Shown piece after piece: positions 1-6,860 of a stretch of DNA of 7,877 bases. This stretch comes from Minisyncoccota bacterium (GTDB lineage Bacteria > Patescibacteriota > Minisyncoccia > Minisyncoccales > Minisyncoccaceae). Where the stretch lies: contig JAQVBN010000021.1 of the NCBI GenBank assembly GCA_028690275.1, forward strand, positions 1 through 7,877, read 5' to 3'. The position numbers and the translations under genes are program-made. A model generated the notes under the pieces. The model made no database searches and was not told the DNA's origin. It was given only the letters and a program-made list of their open reading frames with translations. Positions within the stretch are counted from its first letter, which is position 1; each line of letters opens with the position of its first letter.

Positions 1-416
1 CCAATTTTAATTAGAATAAACGGTTCAATAATAGGTTTATCGGTAACTCTTTTATGATTTAAAAAATAATGTTTCATACATTCTTCATATTTTTTTGCTA
101 TCTTTTCATTTTTTTCATTATCCGATCTATCATACATCAAACCCATTGTGTTAAATTCAAATAATTTTTCTTCGTATGTATCTAGCATAGATTCATGATT
201 TAATTCATTACGATAAAAATCTTCCATTAAGTTATGGGCGTAGTTGCCAGAAATCCCATATATACTATCATTTCTATCTTCTGGTACATGTAATATATAT
301 TTCAGCATATATTCATAAGGGTCAGTCATATATGTATTGATTCTCGACCACGACCAAAGTTTATCACAATTCAATTCTTTTTTTATTTTTTCTAATTCTT
401 CATTTGTTTTTCTCAC
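1..416 (-). CDS. PD-(D/E)XK superfamily nuclease (RecB/Cas4-like), N-terminal 138 residues, truncated by window edge
   Basis: The frame opens at a GTG (416-414) preceded by AAAGGAG (430-424) with 7 bases of spacing, and stays open to the left edge, so only the first 138 residues are visible. Residues 21-41 (WSWSRINTYMTDPYEYMLKY) match the 'S-x-S-x-I-x-x-Y-x-x-x-P-x-x-Y' entry helix of RecB/Cas4-like nucleases. Residues 54-68 (GISGNYAHNLMEDFY) match their 'G-x-x-x-H-x-x-x-E' helix. Residues 129-138 (IIEPFILIKI) fit the strand before the first catalytic Asp. The catalytic D, E-x-K and any iron-sulfur cysteines would lie outside the window. The gene overlaps the primase end by 17 bases in another frame, which suggests translational coupling. 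In phage replication modules such nucleases usually trim DNA ends for recombination. The family call is a motif inference; the exact subfamily is open. Confidence 0.72.
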   Translation of the reverse strand, partial: MRKTNEELEKIKKELNCDKLWSWSRINTYMTDPYEYMLKYILHVPEDRNDSIYGISGNYAHNLMEDFYRNELNHESMLDTYEEKLFEFNTMGLMYDRSDNEKNEKIAKKYEECMKHYFLNHKRVTDKPIIEPFILIKI

Positions 417-1488
417 GCTCTAACTCCTTTAAATATTCTTTATGTTCTTTTTCATCATATTTTATTTTATGTTTATATAAATATTTATAAAATTTATTAG
501 GTAAATCAGATGGACTATCTTTCTCTTTCAATAAGTCATATTTATCCCATGTATAAAATATATTGCGGATTCCATAAAACCGCTCACACTCAGAACGAAT
601 GTGTTTAAGTGGAATATCTTTATCATATTGGATTATAATATTAACATTAAGACCGATTATAATTTTGACTTGTTTATCACTAAGATTATGCGAACCAATT
701 GCAACGCAAGTTTCATCTAATCTACTATGTCTTTTTAATACCGCTTTCTCACTTTCGAATATAGATATTTCACCTGCTTCTTGTATTGATTTATAGTTTT
801 CTTGTAAACCATATAGATTGATTCCTTTAGGATATTTTTTAAGAGGATAATATTTAGGAATATCTAAAAGATCATAATTAGGAATTGTAGTTCTTCCAAT
901 AATTCCAATATAATCATCCTCTTCTCCCGCCCAATATCTAACTGGTATAACAATCCTTTTGTTTTTGTAACTATAACCTATATTGAATTTCTTACGAGTA
1001 AATTCCATTATACCATCTTCTTTAATCCAATCGATATAAAGGCAAGGTTCATATTCTTCTATTATTGTGTTGTCATAAATTTCAATATCATTAATATCTA
1101 CTGATTTTCTTTTACGTTTAATCTTTTTAAAAATCTCCAATGGGTCAGCCTTATTCTCTTCTTGTTTGTTATTTTTTTTATTGTTTTTATATTGATATTT
1201 TAATTTAAGTAGTTTATGTAGATGTTTATTCGCTTCTACAAAAGAAATATTTTTAATTGTCATTACAAGTGTAATTATATCACCACGAATAATTTCACCG
1301 CCAGATTGAAATATTTTAGTTTTTAAAGTATCTTTTTTAATTGCTATACTTGTTTTATTCTTATGTCCTGGTAATCCACAGCGATATTCGGTTGTGTATA
1401 ATTTCAAGTCATGACAACCCAAATCATCTAGAACTTTTTGTATTAAATTTTGATCTATAATATGTTGGATTAATTCTATTGCTGTCAC
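400..1488 (-). CDS. DnaG-type DNA primase (CHC2-like N-terminus plus TOPRIM core)
   Basis: This is a 362-residue phage primase that would make RNA primers at the fork, working with the DnaB-like helicase encoded just upstream. Residues about 35-92 follow the CHC2 zinc-domain layout: a C37-x4-H42 pair, then 'GD' at 69-70, then a hydrophobic helix and an 'ISFVEA' segment. The second zinc pair (C-x2-C) is absent: the segment at 59-70 has no cysteine. A lysine- and asparagine-rich linker lies at about 98-130. The catalytic core has 'FNIGYS' (168-173), 'RIVIPVR' (178-184), 'GIIGRT' (195-200) and 'LYGL' (225-228). TOPRIM residues are the acidic 'FESEK' (E245/E247) and the DxD motif 'YDKD' (D289, D291), with a later 'DSPSD' (324-328). 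The start is GTG because an in-frame TAA lies two codons upstream. Length fits phage primases lacking the helicase-binding domain of bacterial DnaG. Confidence in primase is high. Confidence 0.88.
   Translation of the reverse strand: MTAIELIQHIIDQNLIQKVLDDLGCHDLKLYTTEYRCGLPGHKNKTSIAIKKDTLKTKIFQSGGEIIRGDIITLVMTIKNISFVEANKHLHKLLKLKYQYKNNKKNNKQEENKADPLEIFKKIKRKRKSVDINDIEIYDNTIIEEYEPCLYIDWIKEDGIMEFTRKKFNIGYSYKNKRIVIPVRYWAGEEDDYIGIIGRTTIPNYDLLDIPKYYPLKKYPKGINLYGLQENYKSIQEAGEISIFESEKAVLKRHSRLDETCVAIGSHNLSDKQVKIIIGLNVNIIIQYDKDIPLKHIRSECERFYGIRNIFYTWDKYDLLKEKDSPSDLPNKFYKYLYKHKIKYDEKEHKEYLKELEREKNK
424..430 (-). promoter_or_regulatory. Ribosome binding site deciding the GTG start of the PD-(D/E)XK nuclease
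   Basis: AAAGGAG lies inside the last codons of the primase gene, 7 bases upstream of the GTG at 416. The next in-frame ATG is codon 30, inside the conserved first nuclease helix, so this site fixes the GTG as the start. Confidence 0.7.
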
Positions 1489-1497
1489 AACTTAAAT

Positions 1498-1510
1498 ATC
1501 ACCACCTCCT
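1498..1510 (-). promoter_or_regulatory. Long Shine-Dalgarno site of the primase gene, unusually far from its start
   Basis: Minus-strand AGGAGGTGGTGAT lies between the HNH stop (1516) and the primase GTG (1488). From AGGAGG to the GTG is 16 bases; if the overlapping GGTGGTGAT pairs instead, spacing is 13. No nearer in-frame start is possible because TAA-GTT directly precedes the GTG. The site is clear; which register is used is not. Confidence 0.6.
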
Positions 1511-1515
1511 ACCAA

Positions 1516-2292
1516 TCAATTCGATAATCCATAAATATCACGCATATTGGTTTTTGTATACTCGTCTACATTTATATCTTTATATTTTTCTTTTAATTCT
1601 TCATATCTAATAGAATATTCTTTAAATAAATATAATTCAGCGATTTCTCGATATAATATAGCATCATCTATATTAATGAAACGACCTAGATTAAATTGTT
1701 TCCTATTTTTTTTAATAAAAGCCAACCATTTATTACTTTTCTCGTGCCAGCATACACCTTTAGCACCTGATGTATTATTAATAGAATCTAAAGTATTACA
1801 AGAATTCTGACTCTGGTTACATATTCTAAGATTTATTTTCTGATTATTATAAACTTTATGGTCAATATGGTCTATCACTTCATCTGGTTGTGGTTCCATC
1901 AATAATCTATGTAATAATATTGGTTTATCGCTAGTGTTAGATATCAAATATCCATCTATATTTTTATACCAACAATAATTTTTAATTTTATCATAGTCAT
2001 TTAAATCAAACCAAAATTCTTCATTTTTTAATGTATAACCAACACCATACCCACCAGATAAATCATATGTATTATATTTTTTGTTGTTTTCTCCAATATT
2101 TTTAGTTATTTCTTTTTGTAAGCACCCACAAGATTTGGTATTCCCGTTTTTTAAGTTGTCACTTCTCACTACTATTATATTTCCACAATCACATAAGCAT
2201 TCATATATTATTCGGTTCTTTTGATTTTCTACTTTCTTTATAATTGTTAATTTTCCATATTTTCTGCCAGTTATATCTATAAATTTAGATAT
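1516..2292 (-). CDS. HNH homing endonuclease with N-terminal zinc ribbon and C-terminal AP2 DNA-binding domain; apparent ATA start
   Basis: From the ATA at 2292 the product would be 258 residues. Residues 1-15 read (M)SKFIDITGRKYGKL, the usual opening of phage HNH/AP2 proteins. Next is a zinc ribbon with C32-x-C34-x-C36-G and C55-G-C57. An HNH_3-type nuclease follows: 'LLHRLL' (126-131, H128), 'VIDHIDH' (139-145) and 'NLRICNQSQNSCN' (154-166). An AP2 domain spans about 173-228 (NNTSGAKGVCWHEKSNKW onward). In-frame ATG or TTG is absent between the upstream TGA (2310) and the GTG at 2169; starting at that GTG would cut the zinc ribbon in half. A GAGG sits 9 bases before the ATA. Either ATA is used, or the start has mutated and expression is impaired. 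The gene begins 26 bp after the helicase stop. It looks like a free-standing selfish endonuclease. Family certain; start uncertain. Confidence 0.85.
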   Translation of the reverse strand: MSKFIDITGRKYGKLTIIKKVENQKNRIIYECLCDCGNIIVVRSDNLKNGNTKSCGCLQKEITKNIGENNKKYNTYDLSGGYGVGYTLKNEEFWFDLNDYDKIKNYCWYKNIDGYLISNTSDKPILLHRLLMEPQPDEVIDHIDHKVYNNQKINLRICNQSQNSCNTLDSINNTSGAKGVCWHEKSNKWLAFIKKNRKQFNLGRFINIDDAILYREIAELYLFKEYSIRYEELKEKYKDINVDEYTKTNMRDIYGLSN

Positions 2293-2318
2293 TTTTAATT
2301 CCCTCTTTCAATTTATAA

Positions 2319-3821
2319 TTACCAATCTTGATGTATATTGCATATCCCTATTTCTTTATAAACATTTAAAGACAAGTCATATTCAGCTATAATTTGAAAT
2401 AAATTTGTAGCACCGAATCTATTCTTTGTTATAAAAATTATAATATAGTGTTTATCTTTGCTTAATTTAAAAGGTATTTTTGTGAGATTCCGTTTCCCTT
2501 CAAGTCTATATCCTTTAATCTCATTCTTACCATTCTCAAATTCATCCTCGAATGGCTGTCTAATCATAAGATTAACTGACATAACATCTACGATTGATTT
2601 TGCTAACCCAATTTCATTATTAGTATAATACCTTTGCTTAGTCGCAATCTTACCTAACTGATAAGTAACAATAAGACATACATTTTTAGCACTTGGTTTT
2701 ATTACATCATAAAGTTTGACTAAATCTCTTTGCATTTCTAACCATGTTTTATCTGAGGTACTATCTGCGTTTTCTTTTAAAGTATCAATACAAAAATATT
2801 TTACTTCACCTAACGCTGAATACTTTTTAATGATTTTTATTGCCATATCTGTTGTATATTTTTCTAATGGAATTATAGTAATGTTTTTATGTTCTTTTTT
2901 TTCTTCAATCCATTTGGCACATTTTCTAAATAACTCCATAGTTTTCTCATCATAATTGCCATCTCTTAACACATATTTCTGTATGTTTTCTTTATAAATA
3001 TTGTTAGCTACCCATATAATCATTTCTTTTTGAATCTTTGTTTGATCTTCTTCATTGATAATAAAAACTATTTTTTCATTATGTTCTAAAATAGAAGGGA
3101 AAAGCCAATTAATTGCCGTAGTTGATTTACCTGCTCCAGAAAGCCCCCCTAATCCAATAATATTTCCCAAATTTAATCCAGCTATTTCTTTATTTAATAT
3201 TGTGCAATTATGCAATGGTAATCCAATATTATTACCTTTATTTAATTCATCAATTAATTCATTAAGTCCGTGGCAAGCATTGTAACTCTGAACATCATTG
3301 TCAATATTGAGGAATATATGATTCAACTGCGCTTCATAAAGATCATAAATATCTTCTACATTCATATCAACAAATTGTTTGATCTTATCATACACAGGAA
3401 ATCTTCTTGCAAGTAATTGTAAAACCGCATTCCATTTATTTAATTCGTTAATATAACCACTTATATTTTCAACATTAACATATTCTTTAGACTTATCAAT
3501 GGTATCATAACCACCGTATTCATCGTATTTTTGTTTAAGTTTAGGATGTTTCTCAAGATACAATCCAACAGTGATATCATCTAAAGATTTTTTACCTTCT
3601 TTTATAATGATGTCATATCCTATTTGCCAATACACTCTCCAGATATTACTACTAAAACTTTTTAAATTCAATTTATCATATGTAAAATATAATTCAGGAT
3701 TTACATATAAAATACTTACTATATTTGCCTCACAAGCTAATTTGTATTCTTGTACTTTCTTACTACTTTTGATTAACTCTATTTCAAGTGGGGTTAATTC
3801 TTTTTCCTTTTTTTCAACCAT
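2319..3821 (-). CDS. DnaB-family replicative DNA helicase
   Basis: This 500-residue protein would be the hexameric 5'-3' helicase at the phage fork. Residues about 28-130 resemble the DnaB N-terminal helical domain, followed by a linker helix around 131-150. The RecA-like motor begins near 195. Walker A is 'GLSGAGKST' (226-234, K232, S233). 'FIINEED' (253-259) holds the likely catalytic glutamate of motif H1a. Walker B is 'YFCIDTL' (342-348, D346). 'LIVTYQLGK' (383-391, Q388) is motif H3. 'ITKNRFGAT' (464-472) matches motif H4 with R468 as the likely arginine finger. Length is near that of bacterial DnaB (about 470). The ATG at 3821 has a weak GGTGA 4 bases upstream and lies 14 bp after the preceding stop, so coupling is likely. 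It is followed by the HNH gene and then the primase, its expected partner. Confidence 0.92.
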   Translation of the reverse strand: MVEKKEKELTPLEIELIKSSKKVQEYKLACEANIVSILYVNPELYFTYDKLNLKSFSSNIWRVYWQIGYDIIIKEGKKSLDDITVGLYLEKHPKLKQKYDEYGGYDTIDKSKEYVNVENISGYINELNKWNAVLQLLARRFPVYDKIKQFVDMNVEDIYDLYEAQLNHIFLNIDNDVQSYNACHGLNELIDELNKGNNIGLPLHNCTILNKEIAGLNLGNIIGLGGLSGAGKSTTAINWLFPSILEHNEKIVFIINEEDQTKIQKEMIIWVANNIYKENIQKYVLRDGNYDEKTMELFRKCAKWIEEKKEHKNITIIPLEKYTTDMAIKIIKKYSALGEVKYFCIDTLKENADSTSDKTWLEMQRDLVKLYDVIKPSAKNVCLIVTYQLGKIATKQRYYTNNEIGLAKSIVDVMSVNLMIRQPFEDEFENGKNEIKGYRLEGKRNLTKIPFKLSKDKHYIIIFITKNRFGATNLFQIIAEYDLSLNVYKEIGICNIHQDW

Positions 3822-3835
3822 TTATTCACCGTCCA

Positions 3836-4291
3836 TTACCACAATTCATTTAGATCATCATTTAACTTTTTATCATTGGTTTTATTTTTATATTCTGCAC
3901 CTTCATGAGTTATATTTGTAAGATCAATCTTTTCAATTTTTTCTTCAGATTTTACTTTTCGTTGTAACCTATTAACTACATCGTTAATATCTTTTTCAAT
4001 TATCAACATTATAGTATTGAATTTGTGTTGTTCATTTTGAAATTTAGATGATTTAACTATTTCCTTTAATTTCATTTTATTAATTCTGAAAGTGTATAAT
4101 ATTTGTTTATATTCATATTTAGCCATAGATTTAACACGATTATTTGCCATAAACTTACCTTCAGATAATCCTTTTAACCGTAAAATCATATATTTAGGTA
4201 ATGATTGATTTGTGTATTCAAATATATCCTTTTTTATGTATTGATAAAGTTCATCAAAACTTTCTTTTTCTTCTTGTGTCATTTTTGCCAT
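3836..4291 (-). CDS. Uncharacterised 151-aa phage protein beside the helicase
   Basis: I do not recognise a named family with certainty. The product is highly charged and looks almost entirely helical. There is no signal peptide, membrane segment, nucleotide-binding motif or cysteine cluster. Residues 7-47 (from 'EEKESFDELY' to 'LRLKGLSEGKF') and 60-110 look like an ordered core; residues 111-145 are rich in Lys, Glu, Asp and Asn and probably flexible. The end, 'LNDDLNELW', is acidic with a bulky hydrophobic last residue and could be a docking peptide. The ATG at 4291 has AGGTGG 10 bases upstream; a second ATG at codon 4 is possible. It sits between the Sak4-like ATPase and the DnaB-like helicase, only 14 bp before the latter. 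That position suits a helicase loader or accessory factor, but this is inference from context alone. Confidence 0.72.
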   Translation of the reverse strand: MAKMTQEEKESFDELYQYIKKDIFEYTNQSLPKYMILRLKGLSEGKFMANNRVKSMAKYEYKQILYTFRINKMKLKEIVKSSKFQNEQHKFNTIMLIIEKDINDVVNRLQRKVKSEEKIEKIDLTNITHEGAEYKNKTNDKKLNDDLNELW

Positions 4292-4328
4292 ACTTTATAA
4301 TCCACCTACTTTATTATTTTAAAGAATA

Positions 4329-4347
4329 AGAGGGGTTATACCCCTCT
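4329..4347 (-). terminator. Possible Rho-independent terminator after the Sak4-like gene
   Basis: A perfect 7-bp GC-rich stem (AGAGGGG / CCCCTCT) with a 5-base loop starts 12 bases after the TAG of the ATPase gene. On the minus strand it is followed by TTATTCTTT, a moderate T-rich tract. The next gene has no clear promoter, so it may attenuate or end only part of the transcripts, or protect a processed 3' end. Confidence 0.55.
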
Positions 4348-4359
4348 ATTTAATTTAAA

Positions 4360-5523
4360 CTAAACTGTCTTAACAAATTCAACAAACTCTTGTAATTTAT
4401 TAATATCCGCAGAATCTAATTCTTTGGCTGATAATTCTAATTCTTTCATTTTCTTAGTTATTTTAGAAACCTTTTCTTTATCTTTTTCACTTACTATTAC
4501 CGCCATTAATTCTTTAAATTCACTTATTAAATTTTCTCTTAATTCTACTTCATTCTTTCGTTGTATCTCTTCTTTTTTCTTAGTAGCGATTTCTTCTACA
4601 ACTTTATTTTTTTTAATATCTTGCTCTTGCTTTGTTTCTTCGATAGATTTCTTATCAGGTTGTTTCTCATGCTCAATTTTAATAGCATCTTCAATGGCCT
4701 TAATAAATTCATCTGAATCAAAAACTATTGAATCAATAATTCCAGAGAATCTTGATTTAGAATCGATATTAAAATTATCATCTCTAAAAGTAATCTTTCT
4801 AATTTCATTACTTACCTTCCCCTGAATCTTGTCTTTACCATTGAAATCTTTCTTGCCAGTTTTCTCTTGAATTATTTCTCTGTCAATACTCGCAACACCT
4901 AATATATGTAACTTTGTTTTGAGTGCATTGAAATAATTATATTGCATGTTTGTGGTTAAAATATCATAATCCATTCCAGACACAGGATCATTCATTGTTC
5001 TTTTCTTTGTATGCCCAACTAAAAACATGGCAATCCCTACTTTTTTAAGTTCCCACATTCTTTCCATGATTAAATCTATTGTATATTTTTCACCTTCGCC
5101 ATAACCACCCCACGCTTGTTTAATGGTTTTAGCTTCTCTCTTTTCCTTCTTGCTAGGATTTTCTCTTACTTCTTTATTATAAAGTCTTATTGCTTCTGGT
5201 TCTGATATTCTGATTAATTCATCTATTGTATCCCATATAATAACCTTTAAGTCCTTATAATCTGTAAGTTTATTTTCAATTATATCTTCTGTGAATTCAT
5301 CAAAAGTATCCCAATCAGGAATATCTTCATAAATCGCACCAGCGATTGCATCTATACCATCTTCACGACCCACGTTTGCGATGATATAACCATCTTCTCC
5401 TACGAGTTTTTCACATACTTCTTTTGCAAGAGTTGTTTTTCCTATGCCAGATTCTCCTAGAAGGCCAGTGTTATAAGCAAGTGGATCAATTTTAATTACG
5501 TTTTTCTTACCAAATTTCCTCAA
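4360..5523 (-). CDS. Sak4/AAA_24-like P-loop ATPase, putative phage recombination protein
   Basis: This 387-residue protein has a RecA-like nucleotide-binding core. Walker A is 'GLLGESGIGKTT' (20-31, K29, T30). A conserved segment follows at 45-60 ('GYIIANVGREDG'), and Walker B is 'LKVIIWDTIDEL' (92-103, D98). 'MFLVGHTKK' (166-174) fits the next core strand and sensor. Residues about 180-265 resemble the tail of the AAA_24 domain of phage nucleotide-binding proteins, which includes the Sak4 single-strand annealing group. Residues about 283-330 are a Lys/Glu-rich probable coiled coil, followed by a helical C-terminus to 387. Sak4-type proteins are known to work with a cognate SSB, and an SSB-like gene lies just upstream. 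The start is TTG, set by AAAGGAG 7 bases before it. Fold is confident; a recombination role is inferred. Confidence 0.8.
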   Translation of the reverse strand: MRKFGKKNVIKIDPLAYNTGLLGESGIGKTTLAKEVCEKLVGEDGYIIANVGREDGIDAIAGAIYEDIPDWDTFDEFTEDIIENKLTDYKDLKVIIWDTIDELIRISEPEAIRLYNKEVRENPSKKEKREAKTIKQAWGGYGEGEKYTIDLIMERMWELKKVGIAMFLVGHTKKRTMNDPVSGMDYDILTTNMQYNYFNALKTKLHILGVASIDREIIQEKTGKKDFNGKDKIQGKVSNEIRKITFRDDNFNIDSKSRFSGIIDSIVFDSDEFIKAIEDAIKIEHEKQPDKKSIEETKQEQDIKKNKVVEEIATKKKEEIQRKNEVELRENLISEFKELMAVIVSEKDKEKVSKITKKMKELELSAKELDSADINKLQEFVEFVKTV

Positions 5524-5530
5524 TTATATA

Positions 5531-5537
5531 CTCCTTT
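5531..5537 (-). promoter_or_regulatory. Ribosome binding site fixing the TTG start of the Sak4-like gene
   Basis: AAAGGAG lies 7 bases upstream of TTG at 5523. The spacing is ideal, and the TTG places the Walker A motif at residues 20-31, usual for this family. Confidence 0.75.
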
Positions 5538-5564
5538 CATACTTAACACATCTTTAATTTAAAC

Positions 5565-5588
5565 AAAGGGTGAGATTAATCACCCTTT
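5565..5588 (-). terminator. Hairpin after the SSB-like gene, possible terminator
   Basis: A perfect 8-bp stem (AAAGGGTG / CACCCTTT) encloses an 8-base loop and begins 11 bases after the SSB stop. On the minus strand the downstream arm runs into TTTGTTTAAATT. If the GTTT is bulged, a further 5 pairs (AATTT/AAATT) can form. The T tract is interrupted, so termination is probably partial. It separates the SSB gene from the Sak4-like gene. Confidence 0.6.
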
Positions 5589-5599
5589 AAATTAGTTAT

Positions 5600-6829
5600 T
5601 TAAAAAGGTATTTCATCTAGTAAAGCATCTAAATCATCTAAGCTATATTCTTTAGTTTCATCGTCACTCTTAGATGAAGTTTTATCATTACTTTTTTTAC
5701 TATTTTTATCATCGTCTTCTTCATCTTCGTCATCGTTCTTAATTAATTGACTTAAAAACACTAAATCATCAAATTTATATTTATCATCTGTTCGCATAAT
5801 AACAGGCGTTTTTTCATCACCTTCACCAACAATTCTAATAACAGGTTTCTTAATAACCATTTTCTTTTCTCTTGTATTTCCAACTGCACATTTAGCAAGA
5901 GCCTCTTCTTCTGTATATGCGCCCAATTCAATTAACTCTCTAATATCTTCTGGAACATCGTCAAGAGTAATATTAATTTTTGCTTGACCTTCAACAATAT
6001 TTCCTTCGACCATAATTTCGTTAATATTATCTTTCTTTGCCTTAAATAATTTATTAAGAAGTTTTGTCCCTTTTTCTATTTCGGTTTCAGCAACTTCAAA
6101 TTGGAATATTTTTGTAAATACTACATTCTGTTTAATTTCTTGTTTGCTTGCACCATATTTACCAACATAATCCACTGTGTATGCCGTAATTGGGAATGCT
6201 CCAATTTCTTTATCGTACTTACCAATACTATCTTTATCGACAAGAATAGTTTGCTGGAATGTCGCTGAATATTTAGAAACATTATCTGCTTTAGATAAGA
6301 ATACAGAATTCACTTCTTTTTTAAGTTGAGTATTTCCTTGATATTCAGAATACTTTAAATTACCTTTAACATTAATCACTGTATCTTTTTCAAGATGTTC
6401 TTGAATATATGCAATTGCATCATAAGAAGATAAGAATTTCTTTATAAATGTCTTATCTTTTGCATCCTTTTCAAGTCCTACAGTAATAAAACATTGCTTA
6501 CCAACTTGATTAATTATATCTTCATCAAATCTATCATCCCAATCAATGGTAAATCTGTTTTCATAATCATCTACTTCTTTACCATTATCATCTTTCTTAC
6601 CATGAACATAAATTACAGAATCATTAACACTGCTGTAACCACCCATCATGTCGCAATAAACGGTATTACCATTGCCACAATCTACTCCAAGATTCATATT
6701 ATTATAAATCCATCCTGAGTTAGATTCTTCATCAATCTTAAAAGTGTAGTCATTAATTTTTGCCTCACCTATTAATTGAAATTGGGAACTACCTTTTTTA
6801 AGAATTGTATTTTCTTTTTCTTTTGCCAT
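5600..6829 (-). CDS. Long SSB-like single-stranded DNA-binding protein with canonical acidic C-terminal tip
   Basis: The 409-residue product ends in a low-complexity Asp/Glu/Ser/Lys linker (about 364-393) and a tip 'YSLDDLDALLDEIPF'. The last residues closely match the bacterial SSB tip (DDDIPF), which recruits partner proteins and competes for the DNA site. The N-terminal part is rich in predicted beta strands. Residues 17-65 (with 'FQLIGEAK', 'SGWIYNNMNLGVDCGNG') look like an OB-type barrel opening. Residues 150-180 ('TVINVKGNLKY', 'TQLKKEVNSVFL') look like another OB strand set. Bacterial SSBs are usually under 200 residues, so this one is more than twice as long and may carry two OB-like domains. 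The ATG at 6829 has AGGAGG 13 bases upstream. It lies between the HD-domain gene and the Sak4-like ATPase, a plausible functional partner. The tip is seen directly; the OB folds are inference. Confidence 0.74.
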   Translation of the reverse strand: MAKEKENTILKKGSSQFQLIGEAKINDYTFKIDEESNSGWIYNNMNLGVDCGNGNTVYCDMMGGYSSVNDSVIYVHGKKDDNGKEVDDYENRFTIDWDDRFDEDIINQVGKQCFITVGLEKDAKDKTFIKKFLSSYDAIAYIQEHLEKDTVINVKGNLKYSEYQGNTQLKKEVNSVFLSKADNVSKYSATFQQTILVDKDSIGKYDKEIGAFPITAYTVDYVGKYGASKQEIKQNVVFTKIFQFEVAETEIEKGTKLLNKLFKAKKDNINEIMVEGNIVEGQAKINITLDDVPEDIRELIELGAYTEEEALAKCAVGNTREKKMVIKKPVIRIVGEGDEKTPVIMRTDDKYKFDDLVFLSQLIKNDDEDEEDDDKNSKKSNDKTSSKSDDETKEYSLDDLDALLDEIPF

Positions 6830-6832
6830 ATA

Positions 6833-6860
6833 TTATGTATTTCCTCCTATTTTTATTTTT
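6833..6860 (-). promoter_or_regulatory. Ribosome-binding leader of the SSB-like gene, shared with neighbours
   Basis: This leader contains AGGAGG followed by AAATACATAA. Its SD-proximal 16 bases (6848-6833) are identical to those before the 90-aa gene (7767-7752). Its A-rich upstream part plus the SD (6859-6841) is identical over 19 bases to the leader of the HD gene (7467-7449). It occupies nearly the whole 31-bp gap after the HD stop. Confidence 0.65.

Noticed and set aside
2285..2311. TTG at 2311 as the start of the HNH gene
   Set aside because: Its frame ends at TAA (2287-2285) after eight codons and no Shine-Dalgarno precedes it; usable only with an indel in the A-run, noted as an alternative.
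1516..2318. HNH endonuclease as part of a group I intron or intein splitting the helicase or primase
   Set aside because: The helicase runs from its N-domain through motif H4 to a stop, and the primase has its own start and complete TOPRIM; neither is split.
4329..4347. Hairpin as a phage attachment site or origin iteron
   Set aside because: Single copy, position just after a stop codon; a terminator-like role is simpler.
599..4825. Plus-strand open frames (for example at 599-796, 1547-1810, 2716-2955, 3055-3285, 3571-3921 and 4424-4825)
   Set aside because: They lie opposite strongly supported minus-strand genes, show no recognisable motif, and are explained as antisense shadows of A+T-rich coding DNA.
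5524..5564. Promoter before the Sak4-like gene
   Set aside because: A TTGTTT is present but no acceptable -10 at proper distance was found.
6494..6718. Plus-strand open frame inside the SSB-like gene with a hydrophobic, Ile-rich product
   Set aside because: The apparent hydrophobicity comes from reading the antisense of Asp/Asn-rich coding sequence; no supported start or family.
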